Origin: Streptomyces amritsarensis
GTDB taxonomy: Bacteria; Actinomycetota; Actinomycetes; Streptomycetales; Streptomycetaceae
Direction of reading: 5' to 3'
NCBI RefSeq assembly: GCF_001953875.1
Contig: NZ_MQUR01000077.1
Span: 1-37,935 of the forward strand
Length of the DNA stretch: 37,935 bases
Part shown: one piece after another, positions 15,620 to 23,673 of the stretch
Layout of the letters: each line of letters opens with the position of its first letter
Position numbering within the stretch: the stretch's first letter is position 1
Made by a program: the position numbers and the translations under genes
Notes under the pieces: model-generated
What the model was told of the DNA's origin: nothing
Databases searched by the model: none
Seen by the model: the letters and a program-made list of their open reading frames with translations, nothing else

Positions 15620-16618
15620 TCAGCCCGCGGCCAGGAGCGTGAGCGTGTCGATCACGCGGTTCGAGAAGCCCCACTCGTTGTCGTACCAGGCGACGACCTT
15701 GACGTGGCGGCCCTCGACGCGGGTCAGCTCCGAGTCGAAGATCGACGAGTGGGGGTTGCCGGTGATGTCGGACGACACCAGCGGGTCCTCCGAGTACTCC
15801 AGCACGCCCGCCAGCGGGCCCTCGGCCGCGGCGCGGTACGCCTCGAGGATCTCCTCGCGCGTCACCTCACGGGAGACCGTCGTGTTGAGCTCCACGATGG
15901 AGCCCACCGGGACCGGCACCCGGATCGAGTCGCCCGACAGCTTGCCGTCGAGCTGCGGCAGCACCAGGCCGATCGCCTTCGCGGCGCCCGTCGAGGTCGG
16001 GACGATGTTGACACCGGCGGCACGGGCGCGACGGGGGTCGCGGTGCGGACCGTCCTGCAGGTTCTGCTCCTGCGTGTAGGCGTGCACCGTCGTCATGAAG
16101 CCGTGCTCGATGCCCGCGAGCTCGTCGAGGACCGCGGCCAGCGGGGCCAGCGCGTTGGTCGTGCACGAGGCGTTCGAGACGATGGTGTGCACGGCCGGGT
16201 CGTAGGCGTCGGTGTTGACGCCGTACGCCAGCGTGACGTCGGCACCGTCGGAGGGCGCGCTGACCAGGACCTTCTTCGCGCCCGCCTTCAGGTGGGCGCG
16301 GGCGGCGTCGGCCGAGGTGAAGCGGCCGGTGGCCTCCAGCACGATGTCGACGCCGAGCTCGGCCCAGGGCAGCTGCTCCGGCTCGCGCTCGGCCAGCACC
16401 GTGATGCGGCGGCCGTCGACGACCAGGGTGTTCCCGTCGACGGTCACCGGGCGGCCGAGCCGGCCGGAGGTGCTGTCGTACGCCAGCAGCCGCGCGAGGG
16501 CCTTCGGCTCGGTGAGGTCGTTGACGGCGACGACCTCGAGGTCGCTGTCGCGTTCGAGCAGCGCGCGCAGCACGTTGCGTCCGATGCGGCCGAATCCGTT
16601 GATGGCGATGCGAGTCAT
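15620..16618 (-). CDS. gap: glyceraldehyde-3-phosphate dehydrogenase, type I
   Basis: A 332-residue cytosolic glycolytic enzyme converting glyceraldehyde 3-phosphate, NAD and phosphate to 1,3-bisphosphoglycerate. The NAD fold begins MTRIAINGFGRIGRN. Catalytic Cys152 is in SNASCTTN and its partner His179 in TTVHAYT. PTSTGAAKAIGLVLP and the C-terminal WYDNEWGFSNRV are canonical. ATG 16618 follows AAAGGGA. It is not beside pgk or tpi, so it is probably a second, separately regulated copy. The frame continues upstream to 16894 but overlaps the terminator of the regulator gene there, so the longer version was rejected. Confidence 0.95.
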   Translation of the reverse strand: MTRIAINGFGRIGRNVLRALLERDSDLEVVAVNDLTEPKALARLLAYDSTSGRLGRPVTVDGNTLVVDGRRITVLAEREPEQLPWAELGVDIVLEATGRFTSADAARAHLKAGAKKVLVSAPSDGADVTLAYGVNTDAYDPAVHTIVSNASCTTNALAPLAAVLDELAGIEHGFMTTVHAYTQEQNLQDGPHRDPRRARAAGVNIVPTSTGAAKAIGLVLPQLDGKLSGDSIRVPVPVGSIVELNTTVSREVTREEILEAYRAAAEGPLAGVLEYSEDPLVSSDITGNPHSSIFDSELTRVEGRHVKVVAWYDNEWGFSNRVIDTLTLLAAG

Positions 16619-16693
16619 GAGCGAGTCCCTTTCGTTCGCCATCAGGTTCGCCGCCCGCGCCCGCCCCCGACAGCGGCGTGATCGCCACTGTTC

Positions 16694-16727
16694 AAAAGGA
16701 TCTCGCCAACAAGGCCGGCGAGATCCT
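16694..16727 (-). terminator. intrinsic terminator after the GlxA/AraC regulator gene
   Basis: An 11-bp perfect stem (AGGATCTCGCC against GGCGAGATCCT, 9-nt loop), read on the minus strand, is followed at once by TTTT (complement of 16694-16697). It starts about 19 bp after the stop codon. This is one of the few canonical T-tailed terminators in the window. Confidence 0.85.
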
Positions 16728-16745
16728 GACGAGCCCCTCACCGGC

Positions 16746-17702
16746 CTATTCGCCCTTGGTGAAGGTGCGCCGGTACTCGGTCGGCGTGGTGCCCAGGATC
16801 CGCTGGAAGTGCAGCCGCAGGTTCGCGCCCGTACCCAGCCCGACGTCGGAGGCGATCTGCTCGACACCGCGCTGGGAACGTTCGAGCAGCTCACGGGCCA
16901 CGTCCACGCGTGCGCGCATGACCCACTGCATCGGCGTGTACCCGGTGTCCTGCGCGAACCGCCGCGAGAACGTACGGGGCGACACCCCGGCGTGCCGGGC
17001 CAGGGACTCCAGCGTGAGGGGCTCGCCGAGCCGGATCAGCGCCCACTCCCGCGTGGCGGCGAACCGCTCACCCAGCGGCTCGGGCACGCTGCGCGGCACG
17101 TACTGCGCCTGGCCGCCGCTGCGGTAGGGGGCGGCGACCAGGCGCCGCGCCGCGTGGTTGGACGCGGCCACACCGAGGTCGCCGCGCAGGATGTGCAGGC
17201 ACAGGTCGATGCCGGAGGCGGCGCCCGCCGAGGTGAGGACGCTGCCCTCGTCGACGAACAGGACGTTCTCGTCGACCCGGACCAGCGGGTGCTTCGCGGC
17301 GAGCGCCCGGGCGTAGTGCCAGTGCGTCGTGGCGCGCTTTCCGTCGAGCAGGCCCGTCGCGGCGAGCGCGAACGCCCCCGTCGAGATGGCGGCGAGGCGC
17401 GCGCCCCGTTCGTGGGCGGCGATCAGCGCGTCGATGACCGGCCGCGGCGGATCCTCACGGTCCGGGAAGCGGTAGCCCGGGACGAAGACGATGTCGGCCC
17501 ACGCCAGCGCGTCCAGCCCGTGCGTCACGTGGTACGCCAGGCCGTCGCCGCCGGCCACGAGCCCGGGCGCCGCACCGCACACCCGCACCTCGTAGGGCAT
17601 GCTCGCGCGGGTCGTGAAGACCTGCGCGGGGATGCCGACGTCGAGCGGCTTCGCGCCTTCGAGGACGAGGACGGCGACGCGGTGGAGGCGAGAGGCTGGC
17701 AC
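16746..17702 (-). CDS. GlxA-type transcriptional regulator (DJ-1/PfpI + AraC)
   Basis: A 318-residue two-domain regulator. An N-terminal DJ-1/PfpI (class I glutamine amidotransferase-like) domain spans about residues 8-185. Its nucleophile elbow reads AISTGAFALAATGLLDG, with Ser where many relatives have Cys, so it is likely a ligand-binding rather than catalytic domain. The C-terminal AraC domain (about 215-315) carries two helix-turn-helix units: LTLESLARHAGVSPRTFSRRF and VEQIASDVGLGTGANLRLHF. It is divergent from the FAD monooxygenase gene (107-bp gap), a likely target. Start GTG 17702 has no clear ribosome-binding site. Confidence 0.9.
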   Translation of the reverse strand: MPASRLHRVAVLVLEGAKPLDVGIPAQVFTTRASMPYEVRVCGAAPGLVAGGDGLAYHVTHGLDALAWADIVFVPGYRFPDREDPPRPVIDALIAAHERGARLAAISTGAFALAATGLLDGKRATTHWHYARALAAKHPLVRVDENVLFVDEGSVLTSAGAASGIDLCLHILRGDLGVAASNHAARRLVAAPYRSGGQAQYVPRSVPEPLGERFAATREWALIRLGEPLTLESLARHAGVSPRTFSRRFAQDTGYTPMQWVMRARVDVARELLERSQRGVEQIASDVGLGTGANLRLHFQRILGTTPTEYRRTFTKGE

Positions 17703-17809
17703 GGGGTCGAGCCTACGCGTGAGCGGGGAGTGTCCCGCCGGGGGCCGTCGCCGCCGGTGCGGTATGACGTCCTGGGGATCGCCCGATCTCCGTGAAGGGA
17801 GTGGTTGCC

Positions 17810-19042
17810 GTGGAGCGGACGACGTGCTGCGTGGTGGGGGGCGGCCCGGCCGGGATGGTGCTGGCGCTGCTGCTGGCCCGTGCCGGGGTGGAGGTCACGG
17901 TGCTGGAGAAGCACGGGGACTTCCTGCGGGACTTCCGCGGCGACACCGTGCACCCCACCACCCTGTCGCTGCTGGACGACATCGGCCTCGCCGAACGCTT
18001 CGCCCGGCTGCCGCAGCGCCGCGTCACCACGGTGCAGCTGCCCATCGGGCCGGACCGGACCCTGGTCACCGTCGGGAACATCGGCGCCCTGCACGGCAGG
18101 TACAACTACATCGCGATGGTGCCCCAGTGGGACCTCCTCGACCTCCTCGCCGACGAAGCGCGCCGCGAACCCTCCTTCCATCTGCGGATGGGCACCGGGG
18201 CGACCGGCTTCCTCATCGAGGGCGGACGGGTACGCGGCGTGACACACCGCACCGCGGACGGCGCCACCGGCGAACTCAGGGCCACCCTGACCGTCGCCTG
18301 CGACGGCCGAGGCTCACTGGCCAGGACGCTGCCCGAACTCGGACTGCGGCACTTCCCGTGCCCCATGGACGCCTGGTGGTTCCGCCTCCCGCGGCACCAC
18401 GACGACCCCAGCGGGCTCGTCGGCGGCCTCGGCGACCGCTTCTTCACCGCGCTCATCGACCGCGGCGACTACTGGCAGTGCGCCGCGCTCATCCCCAAGG
18501 GGACCGACGCCGAGCGCCGCGCCGAGGGCCTGGAGCGCTTCATGACCCGCTTCGCGGAGGCCGCCCCCTGGCTGGCCGACCGCAGCCACGCCGTCACCTC
18601 CTGGGACGAGGTGAAACTGCTCGACGTGCGACTGGACCGCCTGCGCCGCTGGCACCGCCCCGGACTGCTGTGCATCGGCGACGCCGCTCACGCCATGTCA
18701 CCGGTGGGCGGCATCGGCATCAACCTGGCCGTGCAGGACGCCGTCGCCGCGGCCCGCCACCTCGTACGCCCGCTGCGCGAGGGCCGGGTCACACTGCACG
18801 ACGTACGCCGCGTCCAGTGCCGCCGCCGGCCCACCACCGTGGCGACCCAGGGCCTGCAGCAGCTGGCCCACACCCGGATCATCGAACCGCTCCTCGCCGG
18901 CGGCACCGCTTTCGGCAACCCCCGGCGCGCCCGGCGGATGACGGAACTCGTCACCGAATCACGCTGGCTGAACCGCATCCCCGCCTACTTCATCGCCTAC
19001 GGCGCCCTCCGCGAGCGGCCCCCGGCCGAATCCCTGCGCTGA
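17810..19042 (+). CDS. FAD-dependent monooxygenase (PHBH/UbiH type)
   Basis: A 410-residue class A flavoprotein hydroxylase. The FAD-binding GxGxxG motif is VVGGGPAGMVLALLLARAG, the DG motif is VACDGRGSLART, and the GD motif is LLCIGDAAHAMSPVGGIGINLAVQD. Such enzymes use NAD(P)H and oxygen to hydroxylate aromatic or polyketide substrates. The substrate is unknown. GTG 17810 was chosen because AAGGGAG lies 8 nt before it; in-frame GTGs at 17792 and 17801 overlap that ribosome-binding site. It is divergent from the GlxA-type regulator, which suggests regulation by it. A 14-bp hairpin follows the stop. Confidence 0.92.
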   Translation: MERTTCCVVGGGPAGMVLALLLARAGVEVTVLEKHGDFLRDFRGDTVHPTTLSLLDDIGLAERFARLPQRRVTTVQLPIGPDRTLVTVGNIGALHGRYNYIAMVPQWDLLDLLADEARREPSFHLRMGTGATGFLIEGGRVRGVTHRTADGATGELRATLTVACDGRGSLARTLPELGLRHFPCPMDAWWFRLPRHHDDPSGLVGGLGDRFFTALIDRGDYWQCAALIPKGTDAERRAEGLERFMTRFAEAAPWLADRSHAVTSWDEVKLLDVRLDRLRRWHRPGLLCIGDAAHAMSPVGGIGINLAVQDAVAAARHLVRPLREGRVTLHDVRRVQCRRRPTTVATQGLQQLAHTRIIEPLLAGGTAFGNPRRARRMTELVTESRWLNRIPAYFIAYGALRERPPAESLR

Positions 19043-19071
19043 CCGGCGGCGCCCCCGGCCCGGCCGGTCCC

Positions 19072-19108
19072 CGAGCGGTCCGCACGGTGGTGGCGTGCGG
19101 ACCGCTCG
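19072..19108. terminator. bidirectional terminator between monooxygenase and acyl-CoA dehydrogenase
   Basis: A perfect 14-bp inverted repeat, CGAGCGGTCCGCAC (19072-19085) and its complement (19095-19108), with a 9-nt loop, lies between two convergent genes. Confidence 0.8.
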
Positions 19109-19122
19109 CGGCGCGTGCAGCG

Positions 19123-20853
19123 CTACTGCGCCATCTCGTAGGCGCCGGACAGGGCCTCGACACGGGCCCATACGCGGGCCGCGCGGGCTTCGTCGACGAC
19201 CGGACGACGGACGGCGGCCAGGGCCCACGCCTGCTGCTCCGGGGTGCTGGAGTCCTTGCCGTGCAGTTCCACCGCGTGCTGCGAGAAGTCGCGCACGAGC
19301 ACCGAGAACAGCTCGTCCAGCACGGATTCGTCCAGGTCCGTCAGGCGGGCCTGCTCCAGGATCAGCTGCCCGTGGACGACCAGCGCGAACAGCTGGCCCA
19401 CCGACAGGAGGAAGTCGAGGTCGCGGCCCTGCGCCTCGTCGGGCGCGATGGTGGCCGCGAACTCGGCCAGCGCGTCCGCCTGTTCGCGGAAGCGGGCGAC
19501 GTTCGGCACGGCCGCGTAGGCGTCGTACGCCGGGCGCCAGTCGTGGAAGCGTACGGAGCCCAGGCCGCGGGCCGGTCCCTGCCGGAACAGGAAGTCGTCG
19601 TCGGCCGCGTCGAGGCGGGTCGGGACGGGCGCGTACTCGGCCGGCTCCAGCAGGTGGTTGCGCATGAACTTGAGGATCAGCGCGAGGTTGACGTGGACCG
19701 TGCCTTCGAGCTTGGGCAGTCCGCGGATCTCGACGGCGGCCTGGGCGAAGTAGTTGTCCTTCTCGAAGCCCTTGGCGGCGATCACGTCCCACATCAGGTC
19801 GATGACCTTCTCGCCCTCCGTGGTGACCTTCATCTTGGTCATCGGGTTGAAGAGCAGGTAACGGCGGTCGTCGGGGCCGGCGGAGCGGAAGTAGTCCACG
19901 GCGCGGTCGCTGAACAGCTTCATCCCGACGAGGCGGACGTAGGCGTCGGCGAGCTCGCGGCGCACGTGCGGGAAGGCGGTGACGGGCCGGCCGTACAGGA
20001 TCCGGTTGTGCGCGTGCGTGACGGCCTCGTACATCGCGTGCTCGCAGATGCCGATGGAGGCGGTGCAGAGGTTGAACTTGCCGACGTTGACGGTGTTGAG
20101 CGCGGCGTCGAAGGCGGCCCGCCCGGTGTGCAGGACGTCCTCGGGGGCCACCGGGTAGTCCTCCAGGCGGAACTCGCTGACGTACTTGGAGGAGTCGACG
20201 ACGTTCTTCACGAGCCGGTACGCCGGGTGGCGGCTGTCGGCGGCGAAGAAGACATAGCCGTCCGGGCCCTCGACATCGGTGCGGCGGCCGAAGACGGAGA
20301 CCAGACCGGCGGCGTTGCCGTTGCCGATGTAGTACTTGGAGCCGGTGGCCCGGAAGCCGCCGGCCCCGTCGGCGGAGGGCTCCAGCAGCATGTCGGTGGA
20401 GTAGATGTCGGCGCCGTGGGTCTTCTCGGACAGGCCGAAGGCGAACACCTCGCCCTCCGAGAGGAGTTCCGCGGCACGCCGGCGCGCGGCGGCGTTGTCG
20501 CTCTGCCAGACCGGGCCGAGGCCGAGGATGGTCACCTGCCAGGCGTACCAGTAGTCGAGGCCGTAGAAGCCGAAGATCTCGTTGAGGGCCGCGATCCGTG
20601 CGGTGTCCCAGCGTTTGTCCGGCTCGTCCTCACCCGCGGCGGAGGCCGGGGTCAGGAAGGTCGCGAAGAGCCCCTCCTTGGCGGAGAAGGCGAGGAAGTC
20701 CGCCAGCCAGGCACGGGTGCGGTAGTCCTCGATGATCCGCCGCTTGCCACGGGCCTCGAACCAGTCGACGGTGGCGCGCAGCAGCCTGCGCGTCTCCGCG
20801 TCGAAGTGGGCGGGGTTGTAGGTGTGCGGGTGGAACAGCAGAGGGTCGGACAC
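19123..20853 (-). CDS. acyl-CoA dehydrogenase/oxidase family protein
   Basis: A 576-residue FAD enzyme of the acyl-CoA dehydrogenase superfamily. The middle domain is marked by FAFGLSEKTHGADIYSTDML and GSKYYIGNGNAAGLVSVF, and the C-terminal helical domain begins near FNLCTASIGICEHAMYEAV with NRILYGRPVTAFPHVR. It is longer than classical 380-residue dehydrogenases, with about 150 extra C-terminal residues that contain an IAPDEAQGRDLDFLLSVGQL helix bundle, as in acyl-CoA oxidase-like or very-long-chain types. The start GTG follows GGAAGG. It lies 111 bp after padR on the same strand and is a likely co-transcribed target of that regulator. Confidence 0.9.
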   Translation of the reverse strand: MSDPLLFHPHTYNPAHFDAETRRLLRATVDWFEARGKRRIIEDYRTRAWLADFLAFSAKEGLFATFLTPASAAGEDEPDKRWDTARIAALNEIFGFYGLDYWYAWQVTILGLGPVWQSDNAAARRRAAELLSEGEVFAFGLSEKTHGADIYSTDMLLEPSADGAGGFRATGSKYYIGNGNAAGLVSVFGRRTDVEGPDGYVFFAADSRHPAYRLVKNVVDSSKYVSEFRLEDYPVAPEDVLHTGRAAFDAALNTVNVGKFNLCTASIGICEHAMYEAVTHAHNRILYGRPVTAFPHVRRELADAYVRLVGMKLFSDRAVDYFRSAGPDDRRYLLFNPMTKMKVTTEGEKVIDLMWDVIAAKGFEKDNYFAQAAVEIRGLPKLEGTVHVNLALILKFMRNHLLEPAEYAPVPTRLDAADDDFLFRQGPARGLGSVRFHDWRPAYDAYAAVPNVARFREQADALAEFAATIAPDEAQGRDLDFLLSVGQLFALVVHGQLILEQARLTDLDESVLDELFSVLVRDFSQHAVELHGKDSSTPEQQAWALAAVRRPVVDEARAARVWARVEALSGAYEMAQ

Positions 20854-20964
20854 GGCGGATCACCTTCCGAGGGGTCGGAGTCGAGGTTCGCGCGGGTGCG
20901 CGGAGGGAGGAGGAGCGGAGGGGCGAGAAGGCCGGTCAGGCCCGGTCGGGCCCGGTCGCGCCGC

Positions 20965-21543
20965 TCAGGCCCGGTCGGCCGCGGGCGGCGCCGGGCGGCC
21001 GAGCCGGTGCAGGGTGGCCAGGACGTCGTCGAGCCAGGCGATCGTCATGCGCTCCTGCGCGATGCCGCCGCGCAGCACCACGTGCTGGAGTTCCTGACCG
21101 GCGTCGAGCGGTGCGGGGGCGTCGGGCCCGGTGAAGTCGCGGAGCTCGCCAGCGAGATAGCGGGCGAGGCGGTCGCGGTGGGCCTGCTGATGCCGTTCGA
21201 CCTCGCGGATCAGGGACGCCGGATCGTCGAACGCCGCCCCGCGGATCTTCACGGCGAGGTCGTGCCGCAGGCTCTCCGGTTCGATCGGCTCGTGCAGCCA
21301 CTGCGCGAGCGCGGCCCGGCCGGGATCCGCGGCCGAATACTCCTTCTTGTCCGGCCGGCCCTGCTGCGGCACCGTACGGACGGCGAGCAGGCCGTCGTTC
21401 TCCATGCGGCCCAGCACGCGGTAGATCTGCTGGTGCGTCGCGGTCCAGAAGTAGCCGATCGACCGCTCGAACCGGCGGGCCAGCTCGTAGCCGGAGCCCG
21501 GCTTCTCCAGCAGGGAGACGAGAATCGCGTGTTCGAGCGCCAT
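20965..21543 (-). CDS. PadR-family transcriptional regulator
   Basis: A 192-residue regulator. The N-terminal winged helix starts MALEHAILVSLLEKPGSGYELARRF, continues with YFWTATHQQIYRVLGRMENDGLL and has the wing TVPQQGRPDKKEYSAAD, all typical of PadR (Vir-type C-terminal dimerisation helices follow to about residue 175). PadR proteins usually repress stress or aromatic-acid genes until a ligand binds. A perfect 20-bp palindrome lies 12 bp upstream of the start, so it probably represses itself and the acyl-CoA dehydrogenase gene downstream. Confidence 0.92.
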   Translation of the reverse strand: MALEHAILVSLLEKPGSGYELARRFERSIGYFWTATHQQIYRVLGRMENDGLLAVRTVPQQGRPDKKEYSAADPGRAALAQWLHEPIEPESLRHDLAVKIRGAAFDDPASLIREVERHQQAHRDRLARYLAGELRDFTGPDAPAPLDAGQELQHVVLRGGIAQERMTIAWLDDVLATLHRLGRPAPPAADRA

Positions 21544-21555
21544 GCCCCGATCCTG

Positions 21556-21575
21556 CTATGCAACTCGTTGCATAG
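21556..21575. promoter_or_regulatory. palindromic operator, probably for PadR
   Basis: CTATGCAACTCGTTGCATAG is a perfect inverted repeat of 9-bp arms around a TC spacer, located 12 bp upstream of the padR start. The ATGCAA/TTGCAT core and the AT-rich composition stand out in this DNA. PadR dimers bind such sites over their own promoter. Confidence 0.8.
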
Positions 21576-21652
21576 ACAAGCGGCGGCCCCCGGGTGAGAC
21601 GCGGCTCACCCGGAGGCGGCTACGGGTGGGGCCTGCGGCGGCCGAGCGCCGC

Positions 21653-21688
21653 GAGCCCCGAACGCGGCCTGTCGCGCGCTCGGGGCTC
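21653..21688 (-). terminator. hairpin terminator after carotenoid oxygenase
   Basis: GAGCCCCGA (21653-21661) pairs with TCGGGGCTC (21680-21688), with further pairing inside the loop. It lies 32 bp beyond the stop of the oxygenase gene and upstream of the padR operator. Confidence 0.7.
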
Positions 21689-21720
21689 AGGGAGGGGACC
21701 TGCCCTTTCGTGGGACGGGA

Positions 21721-23097
21721 TCAGGCGGCGTCGGGGATCCAGGAGCCGTGGATCATCGCCGGGACCCGCCGCGGCAGGTGGATGGTCGCCACCGGGGGGA
21801 CGGTCAGGTCGGAGGCGTTCAGGACGAGCAGCTGCGAGGCGTTCGCCTTCAGGTCGCTGACCACGGTCAGCAGGTACCCGGCGTCCTCCTGCGAGGACCC
21901 GGGGCCCTCGACGGGCACGAACACGGCCTCACTGGGCAGCCGGCCGGCGCCGAAGGGCAGCAGCTGCCGGGCGCCGGTGGTGCGGTCGTACTTGACGAGG
22001 GTGTGGGCGGCGATCCCCAGGTCGTCGGGGAAGGCCAGGGCGTACTGGTAGCGGTGCTCGATCCCGAGGAAGGCCTCGTTGATGGTGGGGAACTCCACGG
22101 TGAGGTCGTCGGTCGGCTCCTCCTTGACGGATCCGGCCGCCAGGTCGACGGTCCATCGGGTGCTGCGCGAACCCGAGTTGGGCTCGGCCCCGCGGTCCTC
22201 GGCGCCGACCCACCAGTTCCAGGAGCGCTGCCAGCCGTCCCGGCCCACCGTCGGGCCCTCCACGACGATCCGGCCGTACGGGTCCTCGTAGGCGTTGGCG
22301 AAGTGCATGCCGTAGCCCTGCCCGATCTCGAACCAGCGGATCTCGCGGGCCCGTCCGCCGCCCGTGCCCGCGGCGGTGCGAGGCATGACGCCGATCCGGG
22401 ACACCTGCTCGTCGTCCCAGCCGTACGGGATGCCCGAGTGCTCGGCGGGGTCGAAGGTCACGGAGCCCTCCAGGAACACCACATAGTGCTCGGTGATCGC
22501 GAAGTCGTGCTTGAGCGCGGCGCTCGCGCCCGGCACCTCCTGGCTCTCCAGCACCTTGCCGTCGGCGGAGGCCACGTGGTGGATCAGGTAGGGCGGGAAG
22601 GGGGAGGAGGCGAAGAAGTGGAGTTCGCCGGTGACCGGGTCCTCCTTGGGGTGGGCGGTCATGGCCGAGGTCAGCCTGCCGCCGAAGTCGTAGGCTCCGA
22701 CGGTCTCCAGATCCGCCGTCAGCTCGAAGGGAAGGGCTGCCTCGCTCAGCGCGAGGAGTCGGCCGGCGTGCTCGATGACATGGGTGCCGGCCGTGCTGGC
22801 GGTGAGGTCGGGGCCGTTCTCGGTCATGTAGGGGGCGCCGTCGAGGGCGGGGGTGTGGACCCAGCGGTTGCGGTACCACTCGGCGCGGCCGTCCCGCAGG
22901 CGGATGCCGTGGACCATGCCGCTGCCCTTGAACCAGTGGGTGGGGGTGATGCCGGGCTTGGGGTTGTGGCTGTTGCGGATGAGGCGGCCGGTCAGCTCGG
23001 GCGGGATGGTGCCCTCGACGGTGAGGCCGGTGGCGGTGATCTCGTCGGTGACGGGGGTGTAGTGGCCGGTCAGGTAGGGCTTGGCGGTGCTGCTCAC
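21721..23097 (-). CDS. carotenoid oxygenase (RPE65/CCD family)
   Basis: A 458-residue non-haem iron dioxygenase of the carotenoid cleavage family, which splits double bonds of carotenoids, stilbenes or lignin-type compounds. The four iron-binding His residues are visible at the expected spacing: His149 (MTAHPKED), His197 (LKHDFAIT), His265 (GMHFANAY) and His450 (MIHGSWIP). The N-terminal VEGTIPPELTGRLIRNSHNP and GSGMVHGIRLRDGRAEWYRNRWV are family signatures. No signal peptide is present. The start GTG follows GAGGA. It is the last gene of a run with the SRPBCC and efflux genes upstream (70-bp gap). No carotenoid synthesis genes are in view, so the substrate may be non-carotenoid. Confidence 0.94.
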   Translation of the reverse strand: MSSTAKPYLTGHYTPVTDEITATGLTVEGTIPPELTGRLIRNSHNPKPGITPTHWFKGSGMVHGIRLRDGRAEWYRNRWVHTPALDGAPYMTENGPDLTASTAGTHVIEHAGRLLALSEAALPFELTADLETVGAYDFGGRLTSAMTAHPKEDPVTGELHFFASSPFPPYLIHHVASADGKVLESQEVPGASAALKHDFAITEHYVVFLEGSVTFDPAEHSGIPYGWDDEQVSRIGVMPRTAAGTGGGRAREIRWFEIGQGYGMHFANAYEDPYGRIVVEGPTVGRDGWQRSWNWWVGAEDRGAEPNSGSRSTRWTVDLAAGSVKEEPTDDLTVEFPTINEAFLGIEHRYQYALAFPDDLGIAAHTLVKYDRTTGARQLLPFGAGRLPSEAVFVPVEGPGSSQEDAGYLLTVVSDLKANASQLLVLNASDLTVPPVATIHLPRRVPAMIHGSWIPDAA

Positions 23098-23167
23098 GGC
23101 GGTGTCCTCGGCTCTCGGAGGGTCGGGCGGAACGATCGGGAAGAGGCGCGTGGCGGGCCGGGTGCGA

Positions 23168-23650
23168 TCAGTGCCGCTCGGCGGCAGCGGCGGCTCCCGC
23201 CACGGCCTCGGCCTTGGCCTTCAGGGCGGCGAGCCAGGCGTCGAGCGACTGGCGCAGCACGTGTTCCATCTCCGTGCGTCGGGCGTCGACGGGCTCGCCG
23301 CTCCAGGACTCCTCGGTGCGGACCGTCACGGTGCCCGGCGCCGTCTCCCGGAACGTCCAGACGTGGATGCCGTCGATGCCGTGGGCCGGACCGCCCCAGA
23401 CGATCCGCTCGCCGGGGACGACCTGGTGGACGGTGGAGGTGATGTCCAGGCCGTGGGTCAGCCAGCGGAACGCGGTCCCGGGCGCCAGGGGTCCGGCGTA
23501 CTCCACCCGGTCCACGTCCGTGTTCCAGTCGGCCCAGGCGGCGATGCCGGTGTGCAGGCCCCAGACGGTGGCGAGCGGGGCGTGCACGACGGTTTCGAGG
23601 CGGACGACGACCGGGGCTTCGGTGTCGACGGTGGTGGGGTGCGTGGTCAT
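23168..23650 (-). CDS. SRPBCC-family protein
   Basis: A 160-residue protein of the START/Bet v1-like SRPBCC fold, which forms a hydrophobic ligand pocket. Family features are VVRLETVVHAPLATVWGLHTGIAAWADWN at the start, GTAFRWLTHGLDITSTVHQVVPGERIVWGG in the middle and the C-terminal helix MEHVLRQSLDAWLAALKAKAEA. It could be a polyketide cyclase-like enzyme or a binding protein for a hydrophobic compound. GGAG precedes ATG 23650. It lies 23 bp after the efflux pump gene and 70 bp before the carotenoid oxygenase, in one apparent operon. Confidence 0.9.
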   Translation of the reverse strand: MTTHPTTVDTEAPVVVRLETVVHAPLATVWGLHTGIAAWADWNTDVDRVEYAGPLAPGTAFRWLTHGLDITSTVHQVVPGERIVWGGPAHGIDGIHVWTFRETAPGTVTVRTEESWSGEPVDARRTEMEHVLRQSLDAWLAALKAKAEAVAGAAAAAERH

Positions 23651-23673
23651 GGGAGGTACTCCTTCGGCGATGG

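Noticed and set aside
16619..16894. Extended start of the gap gene
   Set aside because: It would read through the T-tailed terminator of the regulator gene and into that gene; ATG 16618 with AAAGGGA is the natural start.
17599..21597. 1332-residue plus-strand frame across several genes
   Set aside because: Runs antisense or out of frame through the regulator, monooxygenase, acyl-CoA dehydrogenase and padR genes, all of which have clear domains in other frames.
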